From: Buddleja alternifolia
Taxonomy: Eukaryota; Streptophyta; Magnoliopsida; Lamiales; Scrophulariaceae
DNA: 64,000 nt
Direction of reading: 5' to 3'
Assembly: GCA_019426215.1 (NCBI GenBank)
Contig: CM033406.1
Coordinates: forward strand, 5,099,001 to 5,163,000
The position numbers and the translations under genes are program-made. Below, in pieces: positions 22,588-33,900 of this stretch (its first letter is position 1; every line of letters begins with the position of its first letter). Below the pieces are notes generated by a model. It was not told the origin of the DNA and did no database searches. It saw only the letters and a program-made list of their open reading frames with translations.

Positions 22588-23460
22588 CTAATCCAAACAA
22601 CAAACATGGGCACTAGCCCCTGAGTCTAGAATCCACGAAGTAGAAAATACGGTTATAGAACAGTTAGTTTCAAAAACTAATAGTTCCATAACTTGTGCGC
22701 CTTTGCCTAATTTGGGACAGTTTCTCTTCCAATGGCCAAGCTCACTGCACTCGAGACATCTATCCATTTTCTTAGGTCCTTTGCTCTTGTAAAACTCTTG
22801 AGCCTTTCCCTTACTCTTCTTGGTACCCCCTTGAGCTCCAAGCTCTCCAGACTTTTTCTTGTTGTTCTTCTTCTTAGACTTTTTGGGTCCAAAAGAGAAG
22901 ACCAAGGTAGTTTCCTTTCCCTTTGGTTTTATTTGAGATTGTGCAGTAACCAACTTGTTCATTAGCCCAGCTAAAATGCACTCTATCTCATTGCAGTTAA
23001 AGTTAACCACAAATTGGGAGAAGAAATCAGGAAGAGACTGCAAGATTAAGTCAGTTTGAAGGGTGGCATTCATGGTGAATTCGAGAGCTTCCAATTTTTC
23101 GATCCTCGAAATCATTTTGAGGACATGAATGGCTCCGAAGAGCTCTTTCGATATCTCATATCGTGCAGTTCGACTATGCTCTCCATAGAGCTCTACCAGG
23201 TGAGCTAGGATAGCTCTTGCAGTGGGCATCTTATCATGTGACCTTTGAAGATCATTAGTCATAGATCCCACCATATATCCTCCCCGGAGGTCGTCCTTAA
23301 TCCATTTTTCATGGGCCTGGACCTCTTCCTCGTTGGCACGTGTTCTAACAGGAGTCGCCGGGATATCAGCCTCCAAGACGTATCCCAGTGATTCCATATT
23401 GAGGACAATCCTTAAATTTCTAAGCCAGTCCACATAATTGGGTCCAGTCAGAGTATTCTT
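22588..23460 (-). CDS. Element D gag and protease motif
   Basis: A 281-codon open stretch. N-terminal WLRNLRIVLNMESLGYVLE is the copia gag core start; LQSLPDFFSQFVVNFNCNE follows, with a Lys-rich basic segment, then the zinc knuckle CLECSELGHWKRNC (C-x2-C-x4-H-x4-C) and the protease active site WILDSGASAHVC near the end. A few residues are missing in the core (KELFGAIHVLKM, compared with element C). The first codons upstream of 23433 are in frame but the start ATG is uncertain. Confidence 0.93.
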   Translation of the reverse strand, partial: KNTLTGPNYVDWLRNLRIVLNMESLGYVLEADIPATPVRTRANEEEVQAHEKWIKDDLRGGYMVGSMTNDLQRSHDKMPTARAILAHLVELYGEHSRTARYEISKELFGAIHVLKMISRIEKLEALEFTMNATLQTDLILQSLPDFFSQFVVNFNCNEIECILAGLMNKLVTAQSQIKPKGKETTLVFSFGPKKSKKKNNKKKSGELGAQGGTKKSKGKAQEFYKSKGPKKMDRCLECSELGHWKRNCPKLGKGAQVMELLVFETNCSITVFSTSWILDSGASAHVCCLD

Positions 23461-24726
23461 TTCGAGTATAATTGAAAGTGGGTTGTCATATTTGAGAGTG
23501 ATAAATGAGAAATTGACTGTAGAAATAAACCAGATTTATTAGATTACTTGCTTTGACTTAACCAAGAAAAATTAAGGACTTAAAATTTATCTTGGCTCCC
23601 ACTGCATTTTTCGAATCCCACACCCCCATGTGAAAATCAAAAATCATCATTGGCATCGATTCCGCAACAGGTATTGAGGTCCTCAATTAATTAAATAGGT
23701 TGCAACCTAACCGGTTTCTGGCCCATTAATTATTTGAAGTGATATCTAATATCAATTTATCCAATAAATGTTTCAATACATTTCCCCATAGTTCACCAAA
23801 CAGCAACCCATTCGATTTCTAGGTTCGTGAACTAGCCGAGTTTATCTCACTAACTCCTATAATCTAGCATTTGAATTTCACCTTGCAACCGAACAGGTTT
23901 CTGGGGTGAAATATGTTTCGATTAAGGCATTTGCATGCACTTTATAAAATTTCAAATTATTTCTAAATGTATAACCCCCATAACTGGGAAGCATTACACA
24001 TTTATAGTAATTCTAATTTTAGAAAGCTTAGTGGAGGGTGAGGATGTCAAACATCCTTTTCTAACTCGGTATAATTTATTTGGGAGAATTTAATTCGTCA
24101 AAAAATTTTGGTCTCACTTTGCACATTATTCAATTTATATAGCGCTTTATTCTATATTGATCATGCATAAAAATACTACTAATAATCATGCCTTTCAATA
24201 TAAATAAACATAGAAGTGAAATAAATGAATAAATAAATTCATCACTTGATCATGGACTTTTACTAGATGGCCCGAGCCAATGGGCCATCACAAAAGGCAT
24301 ATATTAAACCTATCAAACATTAATGGGCCTTTTGACTTTATCAACTTTGAACTATTTTATCTCGATTCCTAAAACAACTGATGCATTATTTTTAAGAATA
24401 TAATAAATAGCTTCAAATTTGAAAGCCCATAAAATTAAAGGTAAAACATATAATCCTAAGTCCATGATTAGTGTTTTAATCACATAAGACATGCTCGCAT
24501 CAATTAATACATGCTCGCGCGTTTTTCTCGGGGCTTTCGAGCCCTATTTTTTCTCGGTTTTTCAATATCATCAAATATCCCCAGATTTACAATAACTAAA
24601 AATCAAAAAACTAGGCAAAAAATCATAAAACGCAGATTTAAGAAAAACATACAAACATGCTTCAAAAACACATAACATGCAATTCTTAAATCACGTAAAC
24701 AAGATCAAATATGCAAATCAGAGATT
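23461..24726 (-). other. Element D leader (untranslated)
   Basis: No gene is seen. AT-rich leader of about 1.27 kb between gag and PBS, with no open frame of note on either strand. It is homologous in patches to the element C leader. Confidence 0.75.
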
Positions 24727-24739
24727 GGCTCTGATACCA
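24727..24739 (-). promoter_or_regulatory. Primer binding site of element D
   Basis: The minus strand reads TGGTATCAGAGCC one base inside the 5' LTR. It is complementary to the 3' end of initiator tRNA-Met. Confidence 0.95.
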
Positions 24740-24740
24740 C

Positions 24741-26517
24741 TGTTGGATTTTCGTTCAAAAAAGCATAAACACAACGGAATGGATTTCAAAAATTAAAACG
24801 AAAACCTAATTGGTACTCTAATTTGCATAATTGAATCTAAAAGCGTACAACGAATAAAACTTGTTAATATGAATATGACGATGGAGAAAAACTTCTTCTT
24901 GTTCAAACACAAAATATTGAAGCTTCAAAATCTTCAATCCTTTGGTTTGATTCTTCAAACTTGAACTTGATCCGAACAACAAAAATACATCGTCTCTAAA
25001 TCGTCAAGCACGGATCAACAAGCGAAAAATCCCCTTTCTTCTTTCTCTATGGTCGACGGCTAGGTATAGAGGAGGGGGGGAATATTTTCTTTCTTTTTGA
25101 GAGTTATGAGAGTTGTATATCCTCTTCTTTTTTGTTCTAAGTCAAAGAGTCCTTATATACCTCATGACTTATTGAACAAGTCAAAACAAAAGAGCCCTAA
25201 TATGTGGCCTCTCGAAGACGCCACTTTGAGGCCTCATAGGCATCCAATTGGACTCCTTATCTAGCTTGGGATTTCTTTTGTTTAATTAATTTCGTATTTC
25301 AATTAATAATTTATTATATCCAATAAATTAATTAATTAATTAAATAACCAAATTAATTAGATAAATTAATTCACTAATATATTTCACAAGGAAATTAATT
25401 AATAATTAATCTTATCTTTATAATTAATTATTTCATCTAATGAATAATTAATTATTTAATTTATCCAATAAATTAAAACTCCCAAAAGAAATAATAGAAA
25501 TTCCTTTTTCTTCATTTTTCTTTGTTAATCCTTTAGCGCGACTCTTTAGGCTCGTTTCGTTTGGCAATGATAGGAAACCAAAGGAAGTGGGTAACACCTA
25601 GCCAGTTACGTGACCCACTTGGTAACTCAAACGAAAACGAATGAGAGGATCATTCTGAATCCTTCCAATCGTAAATACCGTATATGTATAAACCCTTTGT
25701 TCATGTTCCCCAGTCAAGTGAGAGTCATGGTTATGTCAAACTCACTGGACTTGTCCATATGTATAAATCATAATAAATACGAGATCATTGAGATCAATTT
25801 AGTGCCAAGCACAATCATCTCGTTTGCTTTGGTCAAAGACTTTGATCTCTATTTATCTATAATTACATAGGGTACATACTCATTCACTTATGAGAGAACA
25901 AATCCCATATTAGATATCTGCTAAGATTACCACTTGCCCATCAAGTCCGCATTTCGAGATTGACCCCACCAAAGGGTGAATTGGGTCTAACTACTCTAGT
26001 GAAAGACTTGACGTCACAAGTGCATTTTCAGCCTGATACTTCCGGTCAAAGGTTCATATATAACTATTACGCATAATCAGTTCCGTCATTGACAGTCACA
26101 AAGTGAAAACCCATGTGACAGAACCGATGCGAGTCATGTTCGAACATATCAGTTCCACTGACGTGTCTACAATCTTAATCTCCTATCATCCCATGATACT
26201 AGACAGGCACTCCCATGTCGGAGCTAAGATTGTGCAAGTATTCGAAGTCTTTATTTGTCCATTAAAGACTTCATAGTACTTGCGAACTTATTTGAGTAAT
26301 CAAGATCAATCTCTCCAGTGCCAATCTTCCTATCCCATAGGAAGTAGAGGGATCGCACTGAAAACATGGACAAAATGTTTTACACAACTTATAGATGCAG
26401 ATAAGAATTAAGTGAAAACTCAATAATGCCTTTTATTTAAGAGGAGTTTTAGTTCAATACAAGATATATGCACTATACATTCTATCCTCTATGGCATCTG
26501 AGGGCATAATCCTAACA
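24741..26517 (-). repeat. 5' LTR of element D
   Basis: TG..CA termini on the minus strand (TGTTAGGATTATGCCC at 26517; AAATCCAACA at 24741). TATA box GTATATAAGG on the minus strand at 25160-25151, so transcription would start near 25130 and run toward lower coordinates. The purine-rich GAGAGTTATGAGAG tract and AATTAATT blocks are shared with the partner LTR. Confidence 0.95.
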
Positions 26518-26522
26518 CAAGA

Positions 26523-26873
26523 TACCTTTTCTCACAAAGGAAAACATTCGAGTAACACTACTATGGATATATCTCACCATATAATGGTTAATTAATGGAA
26601 GTGGACTCTAAGTCCACGTAACTTCCACTTACTGTGCACAACGCCCAACTCTATGGCGGGGGTGTCGGGTGTTCGAAACACCTTACCCCATCCGATTTTC
26701 ATGTAATCTCATTACAAAATTAATTTTCAGATTTAAACTATTAAAACCTGAAAATAAATAGTTTTTATGAAAATTCCCAAATCAATTAAATTCATGAATT
26801 TAATAATTTTAAACGTGCATCACAAGTAATGATTAAAATAAAACGGATCATGCATAATGGTGCGCCAGCCTTA
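26523..26873 (-). other. Element C leader, part 2
   Basis: Continuation of the C leader on the far side of element D, next to the C primer binding site. No gene is seen. Confidence 0.7.
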
Positions 26874-26886
26874 GGCTCTGATACCA
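26874..26886 (-). promoter_or_regulatory. Primer binding site of element C
   Basis: The minus strand reads TGGTATCAGAGCC one base inside the C 5' LTR, the same arrangement as in element D. Confidence 0.93.
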
Positions 26887-26887
26887 C

Positions 26888-29800
26888 AGTTTGGAAACAT
26901 GCATATAGCCTTACTAAGCACAGAGAAAAATTAAAATTTTAGTTTTTAAGATTTAAACATGCGAGTTTGTTAATCCTATGGGCTTATCACGTATCATAGG
27001 CTTGCGCATCTCTACACTAGTTATTTAAAAATTGAATAAAGAAAATCTTACCTTATTCAATTTTTTGTAAAAATCAAAAAACTTCTTCTTCCTTAACGTA
27101 AGTTCCCTAGCTTGCTCCTCGTTCCTTGAATCAATCGACTCGTTCTTTTCCTTGATGAAGATTTCGAATTCCTCCACCAAAATTCAGCCTTGCCCGAATA
27201 CTTGATTCACTTTAGAGATCCAAGTGTGTCTCCTTTAACGATGATCCACACCCCGGATACTCACTCGTTTATAATCTTTATTTAGGTTGATCTATACACG
27301 TTTATTCTAACTCTAAGGAATAGTGCATATGATTAAGGTGAAAGCAAAAAAATACTTCTCTGAGTAACTTGGAAGAGTTCTTGAATTCAAGATCTTTGTT
27401 GGTCCCAAGTGGCATACGAAAGGGTCTAGAAGGGGGGGGGGGGTTGAATAGACCCTGAAGTCTTTTTCGACTTCAAAAAATTTCATATTAAAATGATTTT
27501 TGGACGCTAGAAAAAGTAGACGCTTGAAGAGTCTAAGCTTGACTTAAGCGTTCACTTAAAATATAGGCGCTTAGGTGAAGCGTCTAACGAAGACTGTGTT
27601 TATAAAGTTAACTTAGATTTCAAGAATTGAATACTTTAACCGAGTAGGTTTGAGCGTTCACTTCTTTGATCAGTGTTAGCACAGCGGAATGATTTTTGTA
27701 GTTTTTTTTTTAAAAGATTTAGCGTCACAAGAAGTTTCTTAGTTGCTTAGCTTTTGACTGTGTTTTACTTAATCAGTTTATGCAATGATATGATGAATAA
27801 AAGGATTGGCTGAAAAGTAAATGACACAATATTTGTAAGGTTCGTTGGGTGGTGTAATCCCAACTACGTCCTTCTTCTCCTCGAACACTTGGAGGCAATC
27901 CACTAAAATGATTCTCAAAGAATCACACAGAATCTTCTACAAATTAGGGAGAGATGGATGTCGATGACTTGAGCTCCTTGATCACACAGATTTCTGCTCC
28001 AAATCACTTCAATCCCCTTGCTTCTTTCACCCAGAAATATGGCAAGTATCTAACTTCGACTTCACACAGATCGCGAGGCTTGGATAGGAGTTTTTCTAAA
28101 AGGGTTTGTTTGATTTTGATGAAGTTCAAACAACTGAAAATATCTCAATAGTAATGTAGTTTCTTCGAAAAGAATGTTTGAGATATTGGGTTGACTGTCT
28201 CAGGATATGAAGAAAAGCAAAGAGAACAATTTCTTGAAAGTTTGGCTTTTCTGAGATTGTAAGGAATGAGACTTCAATGCAACAGCAATTCGACTTGATA
28301 ATTGTTCTCTGTATTTGGCTTGTTGTTGAAGTCCTATTTATAGGCATTTTTGGAAAAAGTGTCTGTTTGACACATGCAATGGCGCGTGTCTCTCACTTCC
28401 GCGAGTGAACAACTTTTGTCCTTTTTCCTGAAAATCTGCTGCACAAAAGTTGGTGCTGTAGTCTTTGAATAGTTGACAGTCCAATAGGGTGACTTCTCCG
28501 TACGTCTGAAAGTGCTTATCACATTTAATGCTCTTATCAGCATTTAATGCATTTGAATTAAATGCCCGTTGGTATTTAATGCTTTGAGAATATTTGCATT
28601 AAAACTCCTTCTGGACTTAGAAATAAATTCAGGTGAAATTACTTCTATCCTATAAGGTAACGCTTAACATAGTTGATCAATTGGACGCTTGGAGACTTTA
28701 TCTTTATTCAGAATTCAGGCGCTTGAGTCTTCGAACTTCACCACTGATAAACTCACTCAGAAATTATCAGACGCTCAGCCTAAGAAAACTTTGCCTAACA
28801 ATCTAGAATAAAAATAAAACAAAGCCTATTACAAATCTAACACTTCAAAGCTGAAAAACAAACTTACATAATTTTGGGGTCTAACACAGGTCCTAATTGT
28901 CATCATCAAAACATCTAACCTGAAATTCCTAACAATCTTGATGAATAATCAAGAACTTGTATATGGAGAGAGAGAGAGAGGGGCGATTTTTATGCACAAT
29001 GGAGCGAAATGTTTTAGCTTAAAATTGCTTGAAAAATTCGTTCCCAACATGTCCTATATATAGGACTAGTTTTGTAATCCTTTCCCATGTAGAACTCTTC
29101 TACATTAAATCTTTTCCATGTAGGAATAGAGGACTAATTAATTCCCAAATAGAACTCTTCTATTTTAATTAGTTTTCTTTTTCTCCAAGAAATCTTATTT
29201 CCTTTCAGAAGAAAAATAATTAAAGAAAATTAATTAAACTCCTTTAATTATTTTTCTTCCATCAAATTTTCGACCAAGGCTATAAAATAAGTCTTTTAAT
29301 AATTAATCAATATTACTAGATTAATTAAAGTCTTTTCCAATTAATTTGGGCTTACCCAATCAATTAAATGCTTTCTAGACTTTTACCAAACATCTTTTGA
29401 ACTTAATTAAATATTCATCCAACTATTGAATAAATAAAAAGTCTTAATTAATTAATGTAATTAATTAATATATTAAGTCAACTACTTTGAATTAAATTCC
29501 CTCAACTAAGAAATGGTTTTGTCCGAGTATTGTGTGTGACCCTTTAGGTTCACCAACATACTAGTAATGGGTTTATAACCTTCATGATTTAATTTGGACA
29601 ATTAAATTATCTCGATTAATTAAACACTTTTAATTAACCATCTTATTATTTAATCTCCATTAAATATAAGATACCCACAAATCAAAAAAAAAGTTTAGCT
29701 ACTTATCTTGAAGTCCTAAATGTAGGCGATTCAAAGTGAGCCTTTCCAATCGTGCATTTCATTCAAGTGAGATTCTTCCATCAACTAATTTCCCAATTTA

Positions 29801-30615
29801 ATTAAGGATAGAGGAATCTAATTCGTCGAGATCCTTGTAAATTCAATCTTAATAATTCAAGTGTGTTTGACTTGTGATTAATTAATTCAAGAAACTCATT
29901 TCTTAATAAATTACTTACTTGCCTTGGCCAAGGACTAACTCAGTCAAACCACTTAAAACATTATAGGAAATTCACTTGTTCATCTAGATAAGTGATGGAT
30001 CCTTTGTTGTCAACACCAACCTCCATATACGAGTCACTACACACAATCACCAGTCCATATGTGTCCTTGTAAAAGAACTGACACAATAGTCAAAGTGCAG
30101 TGAGTCAATATACAAGATTACTGTAATGACTAAAGTTAAAGAATTAATCTTGCACTATCGTGATTAAGAAACTCCTAATTCGACATATATAGATATAATT
30201 CCAAATTAGGAAGGTTCAGTCAGGGTGATCAGTGAACTTGTTCTCAACAAGCGCCCGCGTATGTGCATTTGTTCAACTACACTATTGTCTGTAAAATGAG
30301 GCATTTTGTAATTAAGAGTGTACATAATAGGCGCAAGTCTATCTAAATTATCAATGTCCCATCTTGATAATTCTATGACTTGGGACGGTATTTAGAAATC
30401 ACAGCCTTAAAGACTTATTTTATGATATCCATCCAATGAGATATCAAGTCCCATAGCTATGTTTGAATTCTAGGGACTTCATCATGCAGTTATAACAATA
30501 TAAACATAAGATAAAGAAATTCCATTTATTAATATAATGTAAAACAATATTGTTTATTACAAGAATAGATAAAGAAAGTCTATCTAGGATCGGATCACAG
30601 GGCATTATTCTAACA
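26888..30615 (-). repeat. 5' LTR of element C, interrupted by solo LTR E
   Basis: The two LTR pieces are 26888-27396 and 28940-30615, joined across E by the TSD ATCTT. On the minus strand it starts TGTTAGAATAATGCCC at 30615; the inner terminal CA has decayed to CT at 26888. It matches 9905-12086 along its length, including the GAGAGAGAGAG run near 10447-10461 and 28966-28980. Confidence 0.92.
27397..28934 (-). repeat. Solo LTR E of the A/B Sirevirus-like family
   Basis: A 1538-bp LTR with TG..CA ends (minus strand TGTTAGGAATTTCAGG at 28934; GGGACCAACA at 27397) and a perfect TSD ATCTT at 27392-27396 and 28935-28939. There is no internal region, so a full element recombined between its LTRs after insertion into C's 5' LTR. 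It contains the TATA box CTATAAATAGG (minus, about 28344-28334) and the G-run hairpin at 27424-27452 with 12 G. Confidence 0.95.
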
Positions 30616-30945
30616 AGTGTACCAACAGGCGCGTGCAATCCATGGTAAAATTTTTAAAAATTTCAAACATTTTTGAAAAATAACTGCGGATTTCAAAAAT
30701 TATCACCAAATGCAGTTACCCAATATATCACTCTATTCACATCCGCCTTTATTATTAAACGGCTCAGATTAAATGTTTCATTTATTAGATTAAATGTATT
30801 TACGCGTGGCCATTATCTAAGCATATGAGAGGTTACATTTTGCCATTTCATTTAAGTACCTCCAACTTTCACAGAGAAGTTTATCATTTTCATATTTTCT
30901 CTCTGCAAAAATCTTCTAAGGCAAACCTTTCTTCATCTTTTATCA
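30616..30945 (+). other. Element B spacer between pol and the extra ORF (right part)
   Basis: Starts with the second copy of the C TSD (AGTGT) and continues element B. It is AT-rich with no open frame of note until the ATG at 30946. A downstream ORF this far from the LTR promoter would need a subgenomic or spliced mRNA, or its own promoter; no clear promoter is seen. Confidence 0.55.
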
Positions 30946-33900
30946 ATGGCACTATGAAAATCCACCAAATCTGCTATCGGAACGCCTTCAAAATCCAGAA
31001 AAGATAAACCCATGGTCGTGAACGTAGGATTCTTGGCCAACTGTAAGTACTTATTTGAAATTCAAAACTTCCCAATGAGAGAAATTCTTCCTCCCGGTAA
31101 AGATTTTGGACTCAAAAGTCTTCTAACTTCTCATTCCAGAATTCATGCAGAAGAACTTAAATTCTTCTATGAGAATTTCGTTCTTTCTGACGATGGTAAC
31201 TCCATCTCTTGCATTTTCCCTTTTGATCCTAAACCTTTCATTCTTACTCCTAAACTGATTTTTGAGTTGCTAAACTTCCGACTGAGGGATGCTTGGTCAA
31301 AGTAGTGAACATTGGTGATGCTACCAAAGTCTGGGCAATCATCAAATGTGAAACTGTTGAAGCAAATTATGAGCTCAACTTTAAAAAGAATGACATAAAG
31401 GATGAATACGCCATCCTTGCTGATCTCTATGCCAACATGGTGGAGTGCAGAGAAGGATCATTTGATAAGATTTCCAATTTTCAGTACAAGATGATTATCG
31501 CTATCCTGATGAAGATGAAGATTAATTGGACCATGTACGTCTTTAATCCTTTAAGGCTGCGTTGAAGAAGTCCCTTAATCCAAAACCTTATGGAATCACG
31601 CTCAGATTCCTCTTGAATGCTTGTGGATTCATCAACTCTGCAGGAACTAAGTTCCCAGTGCTCAAATTCTACGGGAAGAAGATGATCGCTGAGTTGCTAA
31701 ACCTTAAGCGTAGGGGTGGTGCAGCTGTTTTGAAAGAAGAGAAAGAGCGATTTGCCGCTTTAGAGAGACTTCAAGGTGATGCTGAGGAGCAAACGACTTC
31801 CTCATTGGATGAACCTAAAGAAGAGGTTGTCAAGAGACCTAAGAGAAAGGCTTCCAAGATAGACGCTGCGCTGTCTGAAAAGTAAAAGAATTCAAAGAAG
31901 GAGAAAAAACCGAAAACTCCCTCTCCTCAAAAATCCCCTTCTCCTCCTCCCGAGTTTGAATTCCCCTTTAGCCATTCAGAGGATGATGAAAACGAGGACA
32001 AGAAGAAACGGTTATGCCGCTAGCCCAAAGATGCACACCCTCGTCTATACAAAAGGGATCAATAAGCGCTCCTCCTGAACAACCAGCACTTAAAGAAACC
32101 TTTAGTGCCCCTCTTGAAGAAATCACAGAGCCTGAAGCTAATCCAACTTCAGATGCTGATGTGATTAGCGATCAGGGTAAGTACATATAAATATACAATG
32201 TGCATTATCCTTTCATTCTATTAGTTTCTTGGTCTAATGCTAGGATCAATTTTCAGCTCGTTTAGAGGGAATGCAGTATGTAGTGGAAGCACTCGATGCC
32301 AGGACTATGCCCATTCTTGCTACCTCCATCACCACTCTTATCTCTCTTGATGATGATGAGTCTATGGAGCCTGAAGCTACGGAGCCATCTGTTCTAAAAG
32401 CTAAAGTGACTTCGGTCGATGAAAGTCCTTAGGGTAAGCATTTTACCTTTTCCGGTATAACTTTTACTACGTAGAAATTTTTATTTCTCAAACGCTTTCT
32501 TGTTTCGGCTCAAAATATCGCAGATGCTAAAGCACCCCCTCCTTCCAAGGCTGCTGTGGAGTTAGATGTCGATCTGACATCGATAGTGGCAATCACAAAA
32601 GAAGTTGATAAAGTCCTTCCTAACGCTTAAATTTCTCCAGCTAGGGAAGCGACTGTGGATGCTGAGCGGTCGACAGAAGTGACCCCGATTGTTCCCACTC
32701 TAAATCTTCCTCCTCCTCCAACGGTGAGTTTATTTCTCAGAGGCTATGACGCTGATATGGAGTATTACTATGACTGGAGAGAAACAACCACTCGGTAGAT
32801 GATTGACATAGAGCTAACATTCCAGACATCGCTCCACAATCTTGCTCTTTTGGAAGCTCAAAAATCAGAAATCTTTGAGTCGCTAGCATCTCTAGGACTC
32901 AAATCCAAGAAAGAAATGTTGGCCCATCTGGAGTACTTGAGCACTCCACAAAGCGACATTGCAAAGTTTGAGAGCAAACACTTTCAAGAAGTCAGTAGGA
33001 GTGAAGCGCGCATCTTCCCATTCCACCGCATTCATATCTAATTTTAAAATCCCAACATTTCAGGCAGGCTAAAGAACCCCGATAAAGAAATGGTCAATTC
33101 TTTGGGTTACTCTGCCTTGCCAAAGATCATCAATTCCTCCGCCAATAAATCTTTTTCTAAGCCCCTGCGCTTATGGAAAGGAAAGGGTCAAATGTTCGGT
33201 GAAGGACCCAATCCTATTAACAAGTGGGTTGAAGTGGAAGCCCGCGAGTACCTAGAGAGAGTCTGGGTTGACGACTTTGATGCTGAAAAAGAAAAAATTT
33301 AGAAGTTAGTCAAGGCCAAAAAGTCAATCCAGATGGGCAGAAGATTTCATGCTGCACTTTCACATTCTTGAAGAGATGATCAAATGTCCTTCTCTTTTTG
33401 AGTTTGGAATCGAGTACAGGTGAAGAGGATTCACTTTATTTCTGCTCCAGAAGCGGAAATCGCTAGTGGAAATGGTTAGTGACTCGCCTTACTACCGTCA
33501 AGGCATAGAGCGATACATTCGGCATCCGCTTCTCCAAATCATCAGAGGTGGTGGCTTTGACCTAAATGGCGATGCCTCCACCAGCAAGAGAGACAAAGCT
33601 CCCAGGCTAAGTGAAGCACACATGCGCCTAACTTATGAGCATGCAGAGTTTCACAGAGATAGAAGAGCAATAATCGAGAATGCGCAGTCGATGGACATCA
33701 CATTCAACCATCACTTTGGTTTTAATGATTTCAGAGGTTACAATATTTTGCCTGTCTTAATGTGTTGATATAATATCCACGTGGCCCAATATATCTTCCT
33801 TATTCAGCCAGTGGATCAAGCGCTAGCTCAGGCCCTCCTGCCTTTTATCATGGACTTTTTCAATTCATATATCTCTGGAGTGACGCTCTTAGAAGACGCT

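Larger units (their letters stand above)
17793..26517 (-). mobile_element. Element D: structurally complete Ty1/copia retrotransposon (8725 bp)
   Basis: Both LTRs (17793-19572, 1780 bp; 24741-26517, 1777 bp), the PBS and PPT are present, with a perfect 5-bp TSD CAAGA at 17788-17792 and 26518-26522. The minus-strand coding order is gag, protease, integrase, RT, RNase H, i.e. copia. It lies in the leader of element C, so it is younger than C. By-eye sampling of the LTRs shows roughly 7 to 10 percent differences, so it is not very recent, and gag-pol carries several frameshifts and stops. It is the best-preserved element in the window and a good reference for the C/D clade. Confidence 0.96.
9905..30615 (-). 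mobile_element. Element C: Ty1/copia retrotransposon hosting D, E and an hAT-like insertion
   Basis: Minus-strand copia element with 3' LTR 9905-12086 (2182 bp) and 5' LTR 26888-30615 (about 2185 bp after removing solo LTR E and its extra TSD copy). The PBS is at 26886-26874 and gag, integrase and RT lie at 16370-12100. A perfect 5-bp TSD AGTGT flanks it at 9900-9904 and 30616-30620. Element D sits in its leader, E in its 5' LTR, and an hAT-like element in its integrase-RT region. Its own length without insertions is about 9.6 kb. By-eye comparison of the first ~130 LTR bases shows roughly a tenth of sites differing, so it is not recent. Gag and RT resemble element D, so C and D belong to one clade, different from A/B. 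Confidence 0.93.

Noticed and set aside
32713..32745. A fourth intron-like GTGAGT..CAG in the element B extra ORF
   Set aside because: Only about 20 bases, too short for a plant intron, and the sequence is open in frame.
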